Source: DASPXY01 sp038227745
GTDB lineage: Bacteria > Planctomycetota > Planctomycetia > Gemmatales > Gemmataceae
Reading direction: 5' to 3'
Assembly: GCA_038227745.1 (NCBI GenBank)
Contig: JBBRPS010000336.1
Location: forward strand, 1-10,478
DNA: 10,478 bases
Under the pieces are notes generated by a model. It made no database searches, was not told the DNA's origin, and saw only the letters and a program-made list of their open reading frames with translations. This document shows, one piece after another, positions 1 through 6,040 of the stretch. The translations under genes were made by a program, and so were the position numbers. Position 1 is the stretch's first letter, and every line of letters begins with the position of its first letter.

Positions 1-35
1 GTCTTTCTTTCGTAGTCCCGCGGCCCGGCCAGAGG

Positions 36-68
36 GAAAGAAAGAGCCAAAGCGGCGCCGAGCGCCGC
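36..68 (-). terminator. Probable intrinsic terminator of the ecfT-ecfA operon
   Basis: A 7-bp GC-only stem (52-58 pairing with 62-68, 3-base loop) lies about 40 bases past the stop of the ABC ATPase gene. Read on the minus strand it is followed by a T-rich stretch (complement of 36-51, with two runs of three T's). The T-tract is broken by G and C, so it is not a textbook terminator. A second inverted repeat (2-11 with 36-45, 10 bp, 24-base loop) overlaps the tail and may also help. Confidence 0.5.
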
Positions 69-109
69 ACTCCAAAGCGCCTCCCCGCTACACCCCAATG
101 CAAAGCGCT

Positions 110-865
110 CTAAACGTCCGATCCTTTCCTCTCCCGCAAGCTGTACGGCACCTCCAGCCCATGCGCCTCCATCATCGCCTCGTCGGCGAGTAACTCCGCG
201 GCCGGCCCGTCGGCGGCGACTCGCCCCCGGTCGAGCACGACCACCCGCGCGCACGTCTCCAGTACCATTTCCAGGTCGTGCGAGGCGATCACCTTCGTCC
301 CCGGCAACTTTTGCAGCAGGCGGATCAGCTCGCGCCGCCCGCGCGGGTCGAGGTACATCGACGGCTCGTCCAGCAGCAGGATCTCCGGCCCCATCGCCAG
401 CACCCCCGCCAGCGCCACGCGCCGCTTCTCGCCGCCGGACAGGTGGAACGGCACCCGCTGTCCGCAGTCCACCAGCCCCACGCGCGCTAGCGCCTCGGCC
501 ACGCGGCGGCGCACCTCGTCCGCAGGCAGGCCCAGGTTGAGCGGGCCGAAGGCCACATCGTCGAACACCGTCGCGTTGAAGAGCTGGTCGTCGCTGTTCT
601 GAAAGACGATGCCGACCTTCTCCGGCAGGCGCTTGCGCTCGCCGGGGTTGGCGGGGTCGAGCGCCGCCAGCCGCGCCATGCCGGGCTTCAACGGCAGCAC
701 TCCCGCCAGGGCCAGGAAGAGGGTTGTCTTGCCCGCGCCGTTGGGGCCGACCAGGCCGACGCACTCGCCCGGCGCCACGCCGAACGAGACGCCGTCCAGG
801 GCGGCCAGTCCGTCCGCGTAGGCGTAGGTCAGCCCCTGCACCACGATGGCCGAGTCGGCGGGCAC
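110..865 (-). CDS. ECF-transporter ATP-binding protein (CbiO/EcfA type)
   Basis: This is the ABC ATPase that would power an energy-coupling-factor importer (cobalt/nickel or vitamin class) at the inner face of the cytoplasmic membrane. The 251-aa protein has all the expected motifs: Walker A GPNGAGKT (40-47), Q-loop with FQNSDDQLF (Q89), signature LSGGEKRR (142-149), Walker B LLLDEP (163-168), D-loop and switch histidine H196. The FQN-D-QLF form of the Q-loop is characteristic of the EcfA/CbiO group, and the length is normal. The start is GTG at 865: an AAAGG ribosome site overlaps the TGA of the permease gene, six bases before the GTG. The ten-base gap to the permease gene means one operon. 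No substrate-binding S component is in the window, so the substrate is not known. The family assignment is firm; cobalt specificity is not. Confidence 0.93.
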   Translation of the reverse strand: MPADSAIVVQGLTYAYADGLAALDGVSFGVAPGECVGLVGPNGAGKTTLFLALAGVLPLKPGMARLAALDPANPGERKRLPEKVGIVFQNSDDQLFNATVFDDVAFGPLNLGLPADEVRRRVAEALARVGLVDCGQRVPFHLSGGEKRRVALAGVLAMGPEILLLDEPSMYLDPRGRRELIRLLQKLPGTKVIASHDLEMVLETCARVVVLDRGRVAADGPAAELLADEAMMEAHGLEVPYSLRERKGSDV

Positions 866-875
866 GGCGAGCCTT

Positions 876-1640
876 TCAGCGCGAGAGCAAATCCCAGGTC
901 AGCAAGGCGGCGGCCGCGGCGACGAGGAGAGCGAACGCGCGCACGTCGCCGGCGCCGGTGCGGAAGACGACCAGCGAGCGGAAACGGCCGGCGAAGCCGC
1001 GGCAGCGCATCGCCTGGCCGACGCGCTCGGCCCGCTCGGCGCTGCGCACCAGCAGCGTCCCCGCGGCGTGGCCCACGGTCCGGTAACTGTGCAGGGTCGC
1101 CCGGTTGCGGTAGCCGCGCACGCGCAGCGCGACCCGCAGTCGGTTCGTCTCCTCGACCAGGAGGAACAGGTAGCGGTAGGTCAGGGCCATCAGCTGGATC
1201 AGCAGCCCCGGTACGCGCAGGGCGTGGGCCGCCTTGAGCGTCACCTCCCAGGGGGCCGTCGCCCACAGGACCAGCATCAGTGTGAAGACGGCGATGGTCT
1301 TCAGCGAGACCAGCACGGCCAGCTCGACGCCGCGCGGCGACAGTTCCAGCGGGCCGACCGTCCAGGGCGTCTCGTGCTCGTGGGGGAGGAAGGGGAGGAA
1401 GCCGGCGAACAGGACGAGGAAGAGGGTGGCCAGGGCGAGGCGGGCCAGGTACCAGCGCAGCGGCAGACGCGCCAGGGCGAGGAGGAGCCAGGCGCCGAGG
1501 ACGGCGGCGAGGGCGGGCGGGACCGTGCGCAGGGCGGCGGCGACCGCGGCGGCGGGCAGCAGGGCCGCCAGCTTCCAGCGCGGATCGAGCCGGCTCACCG
1601 GCGACGGCGGGCTGCCCGGGAGGTCGAAGGCCAGCGTCAT
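876..1640 (-). CDS. ECF-transporter transmembrane protein (CbiQ/EcfT family)
   Basis: A 254-aa integral membrane protein that couples the ATPase to a substrate-binding S component in ECF importers. Hydrophobic segments are visible at about 24-58, 66-84, 106-128 and 236-251. Between them is the cytoplasmic coupling region with the two Arg-Gly signatures typical of EcfT: RVRGY (173-177) and RCRGF (212-216), known in the family to contact the ATPases. I take ATG at 1640, because the protein then begins just before the usual short N-terminal stretch; an in-frame ATG at 1697 would add 19 residues encoded by the upstream hairpin and has no ribosome site either. It is directly followed by the ATPase gene. 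A hairpin probably ending the previous gene sits 17 bases before this start, so its own promoter is not obvious. Confidence 0.88.
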   Translation of the reverse strand: MTLAFDLPGSPPSPVSRLDPRWKLAALLPAAAVAAALRTVPPALAAVLGAWLLLALARLPLRWYLARLALATLFLVLFAGFLPFLPHEHETPWTVGPLELSPRGVELAVLVSLKTIAVFTLMLVLWATAPWEVTLKAAHALRVPGLLIQLMALTYRYLFLLVEETNRLRVALRVRGYRNRATLHSYRTVGHAAGTLLVRSAERAERVGQAMRCRGFAGRFRSLVVFRTGAGDVRAFALLVAAAAALLTWDLLSR

Positions 1641-1650
1641 GGGGGAGAAA

Positions 1651-1684
1651 CGCAAAGCCCCCGCCGAGGGAGGTCGGCGGGGGC
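1651..1684 (-). terminator. Hairpin after the DUF2934 gene, probable terminator
   Basis: An 11-bp perfect inverted repeat (1657-1667 with 1674-1684, 6-base loop), nearly all G:C, begins 24 bases after the stop codon of the DUF2934 gene. Read on the minus strand it is followed by TTTGCGTTTC, a modest T-rich tail. It ends only 17 bases before the ecfT start codon, so it separates the two genes or acts as a leader structure for ecfT. Confidence 0.6.
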
Positions 1685-1707
1685 CGAAGAAAAGCATGAG
1701 AGGCTGG

Positions 1708-1938
1708 TTAGCGCCGCTGCTGCGTCGGGGTGGTCGAGGGAGTCCCCGACGTCCGGCCCATCTCGGCGTGCAGCTCGTTCTCGGCCTCGAGCCAGTCCTG
1801 CCTGTCGGTCCCGCTCGGGCAGCCTCGCTTGCACCACTTCTCGTACGCCCGCTGCGAGATCTTCTCGTGCGGGACCTTGGCGCTGCTGGTGTTGCTGCTG
1901 CTCGACGGGGTTTGCGTCGGCGTCACGACTCTCGACAT
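1708..1938 (-). CDS. Small DUF2934-domain protein
   Basis: A 76-aa soluble protein. The N-terminal 20 residues are Ser/Thr-rich and probably disordered. Residues 23-59 match the DUF2934 pattern I recall: I-x-x-RAYE-x-W near the start and a DWL-x-AE-x-EL block at the end (visible as RAYEKW 30-35 and DWLEAENEL 48-56). The tail is again Thr/Pro/Gln-rich. The molecular function of DUF2934 is not known. The start is ATG at 1938, preceded by a perfect AGGAGG seven bases upstream; a longer reading from 2007 has no such signal. It appears to be a single-gene unit, with a candidate promoter at 2008-2036 and a strong hairpin after the stop. The ORF is short, but ribosome site, domain match and hairpin together make it convincing. 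Confidence 0.8.
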   Translation of the reverse strand: MSRVVTPTQTPSSSSNTSSAKVPHEKISQRAYEKWCKRGCPSGTDRQDWLEAENELHAEMGRTSGTPSTTPTQQRR

Positions 1939-1945
1939 GATCGTC

Positions 1946-1951
1946 CCTCCT
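1946..1951 (-). promoter_or_regulatory. Strong Shine-Dalgarno of the DUF2934 gene
   Basis: AGGAGG on the minus strand, seven bases before the ATG at 1938. It fixes this start against the longer in-frame reading from 2007. Confidence 0.8.
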
Positions 1952-2007
1952 GGAAACAAGTCTCTTCTGTCGGGCCCAACTGCCCAACGACGGGCATATT
2001 GCACCAC

Positions 2008-2036
2008 ATTCTAGGGCCGCCTGCAAGGAGTTTCAC
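2008..2036 (-). promoter_or_regulatory. Candidate promoter of the DUF2934 gene
   Basis: On the minus strand GTGAAA (2031-2036, 4 of 6 to TTGACA) is separated by 17 bases from TAGAAT (2008-2013, 5 of 6 to TATAAT). Transcription would start near 2001, giving a leader of about 63 bases. Found by eye from consensus match only. Confidence 0.35.
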
Positions 2037-2046
2037 CCGCAAAATC

Positions 2047-2076
2047 GACAAAAACCGTAAAACCGGCACGAGTGCC
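2047..2076 (-). terminator. Weak candidate terminator after the ilvN unit
   Basis: A short palindrome, GGCAC-TC-GTGCC on the minus strand (2065-2076), is followed by two runs of T's (complement of 2047-2062, GGTTTTACGGTTTTTG). It lies about 40 bases past the stop of the 102-aa gene. The stem is only 4-5 bp, so the call rests mainly on the T-tract and the position. Confidence 0.4.
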
Positions 2077-2114
2077 ACACTGCCGTGAAGCGGTCTCGTC
2101 CGCAAGCGGCGCGG

Positions 2115-2423
2115 TCAAAGGCTCTCGATCTTGCTGTGCTCGTCCAGCGTCACGGTACTCAACTCGCCGTTGTCCTTGGTGAAATGGACCAGCGGCACGA
2201 CGACGTCGTCCTCGGGGACGCGGTCGGTGGACAGGCCCGTGACCAGGGCGTTGACTGCGCGGAACGTGCCGGTCACGGTCGTGGTCCAGGTCTTCGTGCT
2301 GCCGACGCGCACGCGCTGCGTGATGCGGAGGCGCTGGCCGGGCTGCAGTCGGCCGAGGACTTCGACGGTGGCCGGATCCAGGGGGCGGGTGGTCGGCGGG
2401 ATGTTGCCGGGTAGCGTGCTCAT
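2115..2423 (-). CDS. Conserved-looking protein of unknown function, coupled to ilvN
   Basis: A 102-aa protein that I do not recognise as a named family. It has no signal peptide, no membrane segment and no cysteine. After a Pro-rich start (residues 5-17) the rest looks like an all-beta fold: alternating hydrophobic strands at about 30-40 (RLRITQRVRV), 46-55 and 73-81, then an acidic DHS/KIE-type end. Its ATG overlaps the TGA of ilvN by the ATGA arrangement, which normally means translational coupling and one transcript. That argues for a real gene and, weakly, for a job linked to branched-chain amino acid synthesis or simply co-expression with it. A possible terminator follows. Real gene: fairly sure. 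Function: unknown. Confidence 0.72.
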   Translation of the reverse strand: MSTLPGNIPPTTRPLDPATVEVLGRLQPGQRLRITQRVRVGSTKTWTTTVTGTFRAVNALVTGLSTDRVPEDDVVVPLVHFTKDNGELSTVTLDEHSKIESL

Positions 2424-2917
2424 AGGACGTCTCCCCCGCCGCGCGTGCCGCGGACCAGCGCGATCCGCCCGGTGCGGGCCAGTTCCAGGATGCCGTAGGG
2501 GCGCATCAGGTCGATGAACGCCTCGATCTTCCGCTCCTGCCCGGAGATCTCCATCATCAGGTCGTTGGCGCTGACGTCCACGACGCGGGCGCGGAACATC
2601 TCGACGAGCAGGACGATCTCCATGCGCTGGGTCGGGCTGGCCTTGACCTTGAGGAGCATCAGGTCGCGCTCGACGAAGTCCTCGCTGCTGATGTCCTGCA
2701 CCTTGACGACGGTGACGATCTTCTCGAGCTGCTTGCGGACCTGCTCCAGCTCGTTGTCGTCGCCGTGGACGACGAACGTCATGCGCGACAGCTGCGGGTC
2801 TTCGGTCTCGCCGACCGCGAGGCTGTCGATGTTGAAGCCGCGCGAGTGCAGCATGCCCGAGACGTGGGCGAGCACGCCGGGCTGGTTGTGGACGAGGGCC
2901 GAGAGTACGTGGCGCAT
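2420..2917 (-). CDS. ilvN: Acetolactate synthase small (regulatory) subunit
   Basis: Regulatory subunit of acetohydroxyacid synthase, the first shared enzyme of valine, leucine and isoleucine synthesis; it activates the catalytic subunit and carries valine feedback inhibition. The 165-aa length is normal for the long IlvN/IlvH form. Residues 4-78 are the ACT domain (HVLSALVHNQPGVLAHVSG, then GFNIDSL), and 82-158 the C-terminal ALS small-subunit domain. N11, G14 and N29 sit where the valine-binding residues of E. coli IlvH lie, so feedback control is probably kept. The start is ATG at 2917, with GGGAG five bases before it; a GTG at 2929 in the same frame is upstream of this site and less likely. 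The catalytic subunit gene ilvB is not in the window. A good promoter candidate lies at 2951-2979, and the gene overlaps the next one by four bases. Confidence 0.93.
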   Translation of the reverse strand: MRHVLSALVHNQPGVLAHVSGMLHSRGFNIDSLAVGETEDPQLSRMTFVVHGDDNELEQVRKQLEKIVTVVKVQDISSEDFVERDLMLLKVKASPTQRMEIVLLVEMFRARVVDVSANDLMMEISGQERKIEAFIDLMRPYGILELARTGRIALVRGTRGGGDVL

Positions 2918-2950
2918 GAGATCTCCCACGGGACGCCGTTCGCTGGGGGA

Positions 2951-2979
2951 ATCTTAGCGACCGGGCGGGGGGCGTTCAA
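2951..2979 (-). promoter_or_regulatory. Candidate sigma70-type promoter of ilvN
   Basis: On the minus strand TTGAAC (2974-2979) and TAAGAT (2951-2956) are separated by exactly 17 bases. The start point would fall near 2944, giving a leader of about 27 bases to the ilvN ATG. Each box matches 4 of 6 consensus positions. In such GC-rich DNA the two boxes stand out, and the position fits. Confidence 0.45.
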
Positions 2980-3029
2980 TGCGCGGGGGCGGGCGCCCGG
3001 CTGACTCTGCGACCTGATTCCGCGGCCGG

Positions 3030-3626
3030 TCAGGGATCCTCCCCGAGCGACCGCGCTAGCCGCGACTTGATCCGCTTGAAGATCCGCCGCACCGTCCGCT
3101 CCGAGCAGCCCAGCCGCTCCGCGATCTCCTCCTGAGTATGCTCCTGCAGCACCAGGTCCACGACCTGCCGCTCTTCCTCGTCGAGGCCGTCGAGCAGGAC
3201 GCGCAGGTGGTCGGCGATGGCGGCGGCCTCGTCGGGGGCGGGACCGGGGGCGGCGGGGTCGGGCGCGACGGCGCTGTCGCCGAGCCCCCAGGCGACGGCT
3301 TTCTCCTGATCCAGGCCGCGCTTCTGCCTCATGTGGAAGCGCGTTTGCTCGCGGATCTTGGTCAGCGTGATGGCGCACAGCAGTCGCCAGAGCGATTCGC
3401 TGTCCTCGAGCTTGAACTCGCCGCCCTGGGCGCGGCGGAGGAAAGTGCGGCAGGCGGACTGCACCACGTCCTCCGGCCCGACGCGGCGGCGCAGCCCCTC
3501 CGCCAGGTGCCGTTCGGCGACCTGGTGGAGCATCTTGCCGTATTGCTCCCAGAACTCGCGGACGACCTCGCCGTCGCCGTCGCGCAGTCCATGGATCAAT
3601 CTCTGCCAGCGCTCTTCCTCGCTCAT
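3030..3626 (-). CDS. ECF-family RNA polymerase sigma factor (planctomycete type)
   Basis: A 198-aa alternative sigma factor of the extracytoplasmic-function class, which would direct RNA polymerase to a set of stress or signal-responsive promoters. Region 2 spans about 20-105 and contains the core-binding and -10 recognition block PEDVVQSACRTFLRRAQ (51-67). A Pro/Ala-rich linker (118-133) follows, then region 4 (135-192) with a helix-turn-helix, TQEEIAERLGCSERTVRRIF (164-183). The PEDVVQSA-RTF form is typical of the large planctomycete ECF sets. The start is ATG at 3626; GGGGGA lies eight bases upstream, and the longer reading to 3722 runs through the GC-rich inverted repeat with a low-complexity, non-protein-like translation. 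No anti-sigma factor or kinase gene is next to it, so its control is not visible here. Confidence 0.9.
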   Translation of the reverse strand: MSEEERWQRLIHGLRDGDGEVVREFWEQYGKMLHQVAERHLAEGLRRRVGPEDVVQSACRTFLRRAQGGEFKLEDSESLWRLLCAITLTKIREQTRFHMRQKRGLDQEKAVAWGLGDSAVAPDPAAPGPAPDEAAAIADHLRVLLDGLDEEERQVVDLVLQEHTQEEIAERLGCSERTVRRIFKRIKSRLARSLGEDP

Positions 3627-3654
3627 CGCTCGTCCCCCACAGGGCGGCTCAGGG

Positions 3655-3701
3655 GTCACGCCCCGCCCCAGAAATGCCGGCCGGGGCGGGGGAGGGGTGA
3701 C
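3655..3701. repeat. GC-rich inverted repeat upstream of the sigma factor gene
   Basis: CCCCGCCCC (3661-3669) faces GGGGCGGGG (3683-3691) across a 13-base loop, and outside it GTCAC (3655-3659) faces GTGAC (3697-3701). If the promoter at 3713-3741 is used, the structure lies at the very start of the sigma factor mRNA leader. It could be a leader hairpin, a copy of a dispersed intergenic repeat, or chance in GC-rich DNA; there is no T-tract, so it is not an obvious terminator. Confidence 0.5.
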
Positions 3702-3712
3702 ATGCCGAACGC

Positions 3713-3741
3713 AGCGTAGCACGGGCGGTGGCGGAATGCAA
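3713..3741 (-). promoter_or_regulatory. Candidate promoter of the ECF sigma gene
   Basis: On the minus strand TTGCAT (3736-3741) is followed after 17 bases by TACGCT (3713-3718), a common GC-genome variant of the -10 box. The start point would be near 3706, giving an 80-base leader that contains the inverted repeat. Consensus match by eye only. Confidence 0.35.
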
Positions 3742-3767
3742 CGGTCGGGGTCGTCGCGCTCGTCGCG

Positions 3768-3792
3768 AAAAAGTTGGCCGCCCTCGGGAGCG
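3768..3792 (-). terminator. Weak candidate terminator of the CAP/DUF4214 gene
   Basis: A 5-bp stem with one G:T pair (CGCTC...GGGCG on the minus strand, 3779-3792) is followed four bases later by TTTTT (complement of 3768-3772). It is 57 bases past the stop codon. The stem is weak; the five-T run is the main evidence. Confidence 0.3.
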
Positions 3793-3848
3793 AAGGAGAA
3801 CCAGGACTCGGTTTGACATCATCCTGTACCGACTGGACGTCACGATCG

Positions 3849-5519
3849 TCATCCCCCGCCGGGGTGCTTGCCGGTGAACTCGGGGCTGCTGAAGAAGGCG
3901 GCCAGCGCCCCCGGCCGCATGGCGCCGCCCTGCAGCGCCCCGACCCAGTACGTCAGGTCGCCGGACTGCGGGTCGCGGTTCAGCAGGTCGTGGTACAGCT
4001 GCGCGACAAAGCCGACCCAGTCCGTCGTCCGGTACTCGCCGCTGGCCATTATCTGCAGGGCGATGTTCGACCGCGGCGTACCGCTCTGCAGCACGCCGGT
4101 CCAGTAGCTCAGGTCGCCGGCGCCGGCATGGCGGTGCAGCAGATCCTGGTAGGCCTGGTCGATCCAGGCCGCCGACGTGTTCGACAACTTGCCGAGGTAT
4201 TCCGGGCTGGCCACGATCTGCGCCGCCACCTGCTCGTGCGTGGCGCCGCCCTGGAGCTGGGTCAGCCAGTAGGCGAAGTCGCCGGCGCTGGGGGCGCGGT
4301 GGAGCAGGTTCTGGTACGCCTGCGGGAGCCACTGGCTGCCCTCGAAACGGCGGGCCTCGACGCTCTGCGCGATCGACGCGACGATCGCGTCACGGCTGCC
4401 GCCCTGCTGCATCACGTTCAGCCAGTAACTGAAGTCGGCGGCGCCGGGCGCGCGGCCCGTCAGGTAGGGGTAGACCGCCGTGAGCCACTTGCCGCTCTGC
4501 GCCGTCACGTACTCGGGGCTGCTCACGATCGCGGCCGCGGCGGCGTCGCGCGCCACGCCGTGCTGCAGGGCGTTCAGCCAGTAGCTGGAATCGTTCGCGC
4601 TGGGGGCGCGGCCGAGGAGGCTCTGGTAGGTCTGCGTGAGCCAGGTGCTGTCCGAGCTGCCCGTCAGCGAGGTGGCCTGGCTCACGCCGCCGGTCGGGGC
4701 GGCGTTCGCGGGGATCGTCAGCCGGTAGTTCGTCGCCCCGACCGACACGGTCTTCGTGACCGCCGACGTCAGGCCGCCGTTGAAGGTGACCGCGTACGTG
4801 CCCGGGTTGAGCTGGAGGCTGTAGCCGCCCGAGCCGAACGTCGTCGTCGCGCCGGCGCCCTGGACGGTCACCGTCACGCCGCCGAGGCCCTCGCCGGGGT
4901 CGTACTTGCCGTTGCGGTTCGCGTCGCTGAAGACCACGCCGGTGAGGTACGGCCGGGTGTCGGAGTTCACCGCGGTGTCGATCGTGTAATAGTCCTTGTA
5001 GGCGCCCGTGCCGTTCTGAACGATGCCGACGCCGACGGCGTCGTGGTCGCGGTAGACGGCGTCGATGGCAAGGAGCTGGCGGCGGTGGCCGAGCTCAGGC
5101 TCGCCCGTATCGACGACCAGGGCTTTGAGAGCGGCGGCGGGGTCGGGGTAGCCGGCGGCGATGCTCTCGCCCCAGCCGTGGTTGGCGAAGCCGGCGGCCG
5201 CGATGCGCGCCCCGGGGTCGGCGCCGCCCGACGAGACGTGACTGAAGTAACCCTGGTCGTTCATGTCCTGCGAGTGGCCGAGCGCGGCCTCGATCAGCTG
5301 CGGGTCGAACGCCAGCGGCTGCGAGGGGGCGACGTTGGAGAGGTCCACGCCGGCCGCGGCTCCATAGGCCGCCGGGTTGGCGCGGACGTCGTTGAGCAGC
5401 TCGAGGAACTGTTGCTCGACGGCCGTGGGGGGCACGCCCGACAGGACCTCACGCGACTCCAACTGCTCCAGCTGCGGTACCCAGCGCCGGCGGGCGCGAG
5501 GGGAAAGAGGTGCGGACAA
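3849..5519 (-). CDS. Exported CAP-domain protein with SdrD-B-like and five DUF4214 repeats
   Basis: A 556-aa multidomain surface or secreted protein. Residues 8-28 have an Arg cluster then LEQLESREVLS, resembling the LEPR-XLL N-terminal signature of planctomycete exported proteins instead of a classical signal peptide. A CAP (SCP/PR-1-like, bacterial YkwD type) domain covers about 35-185, with candidate site residues H82, H94, E118 and H145 (in LGHRRQLL). An SdrD-B-like beta domain follows at 191-270, carrying a calcium-loop pattern, DANRNGKYDPGE (199-210). Five DUF4214 repeats close the protein (about 293-340, 345-395, 397-445, 452-498, 503-549), each with a (W/F)-x-x-x-(A)Y-L-R-P...YW...S-EY/F pattern. 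The start is TTG at 5519, supported by AAAGGAG seven bases upstream. CAP proteins bind cell-wall or lipid ligands; DUF4214 has no settled role. Substrate and partner are unknown. Confidence 0.88.
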   Translation of the reverse strand: MSAPLSPRARRRWVPQLEQLESREVLSGVPPTAVEQQFLELLNDVRANPAAYGAAAGVDLSNVAPSQPLAFDPQLIEAALGHSQDMNDQGYFSHVSSGGADPGARIAAAGFANHGWGESIAAGYPDPAAALKALVVDTGEPELGHRRQLLAIDAVYRDHDAVGVGIVQNGTGAYKDYYTIDTAVNSDTRPYLTGVVFSDANRNGKYDPGEGLGGVTVTVQGAGATTTFGSGGYSLQLNPGTYAVTFNGGLTSAVTKTVSVGATNYRLTIPANAAPTGGVSQATSLTGSSDSTWLTQTYQSLLGRAPSANDSSYWLNALQHGVARDAAAAAIVSSPEYVTAQSGKWLTAVYPYLTGRAPGAADFSYWLNVMQQGGSRDAIVASIAQSVEARRFEGSQWLPQAYQNLLHRAPSAGDFAYWLTQLQGGATHEQVAAQIVASPEYLGKLSNTSAAWIDQAYQDLLHRHAGAGDLSYWTGVLQSGTPRSNIALQIMASGEYRTTDWVGFVAQLYHDLLNRDPQSGDLTYWVGALQGGAMRPGALAAFFSSPEFTGKHPGGG

Positions 5520-5526
5520 GGTCGGT

Positions 5527-5533
5527 CTCCTTT
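5527..5533 (-). promoter_or_regulatory. Shine-Dalgarno fixing a TTG start
   Basis: AAAGGAG on the minus strand, seven bases before the TTG at 5519. There is no ATG or GTG in frame between this site and the LEPR-XLL-like motif, so translation most likely begins at TTG. Confidence 0.7.
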
Positions 5534-5792
5534 GCGCGTATCATCATGGGGAGCACGCTTTGGTGACGGGATGGCAAAGCGAGATCCGGCTTGGGTGAAG
5601 CACGGCCCTCGCCGCTCGAGAGCGGCAGGGGTTGATTGTAGGGAGGGGGGAGCGGACCCGGGGCAGTCAGGCGAGTCCTTTCGCCCGGCGGGCACCGGGG
5701 GTGGAGGAGGGCCAAGCGTCGGGTCGCGTGGGGCCGCCGCGGGGGCGACGGGGTCGAGACTGACCTTGGTGCCGTCCTCTCTGTTCCTGAGA

Positions 5793-5821
5793 AATTTAGG
5801 TCGTTCCGGCAAGAAATGCAA
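5793..5821 (-). promoter_or_regulatory. Candidate promoter of the CAP/DUF4214 gene
   Basis: On the minus strand TTGCAT (5816-5821) and TAAATT (5793-5798) are separated by 17 bases in the only AT-rich patch of the gap. It would give a long leader of about 265 bases to the TTG start. The -35 box is the same hexamer as in the sigma-gene promoter candidate. Confidence 0.35.
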
Positions 5822-5995
5822 ACCGGACACACCCGTTCTCGGCCGCAAAGATCGCCCGGAAGGCGTCCCCTGCGCCTGCGGAAGGGGCGCTGCAACCGCT
5901 GCGGCTTCGCGCCCCGCGCCCGCGGCGCCGCGGAACAAGGCCGCAAGAGCCGCAAGCCTTCTCCACCTCGCGCCGCTTCCGCACGCCGCAAGGTT

Positions 5996-6018
5996 GCCGG
6001 CCCGGCCGGCGCTTTTTT
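5996..6018 (+). terminator. Intrinsic terminator with no gene ahead of it
   Basis: GCCGGC (5996-6001) pairs with GCCGGC (6005-6010) over a 3-base loop, and two bases later come six consecutive T's (6013-6018). This is the most textbook terminator in the window. It points along the plus strand, yet no plus-strand gene lies in 5520-5995. Either a small RNA ends here, or it is an attenuator in a long leader of the aminotransferase operon, or it insulates that operon from read-through. Confidence 0.6.
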
Positions 6019-6040
6019 CCAGGGCCAGTCGCGACGGGCG

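Noticed and set aside
2..45. Ten-bp inverted repeat (TCTTTCTTTC/GAAAGAAAGA) as an independent element
   Set aside because: Low-complexity purine/pyrimidine runs pair easily; it overlaps the tail of the better GC hairpin and is not called separately.
846..1940. 364-codon plus-strand frame opposite ecfT
   Set aside because: Gln/Arg/Gly low-complexity translation; the opposite strand has the EcfT membrane segments and Arg-Gly signatures.
2918..2929. GTG at 2929 as the ilvN start
   Set aside because: The GGGAG ribosome site lies between this GTG and the ATG at 2917, and the MRH...LS beginning fits the family.
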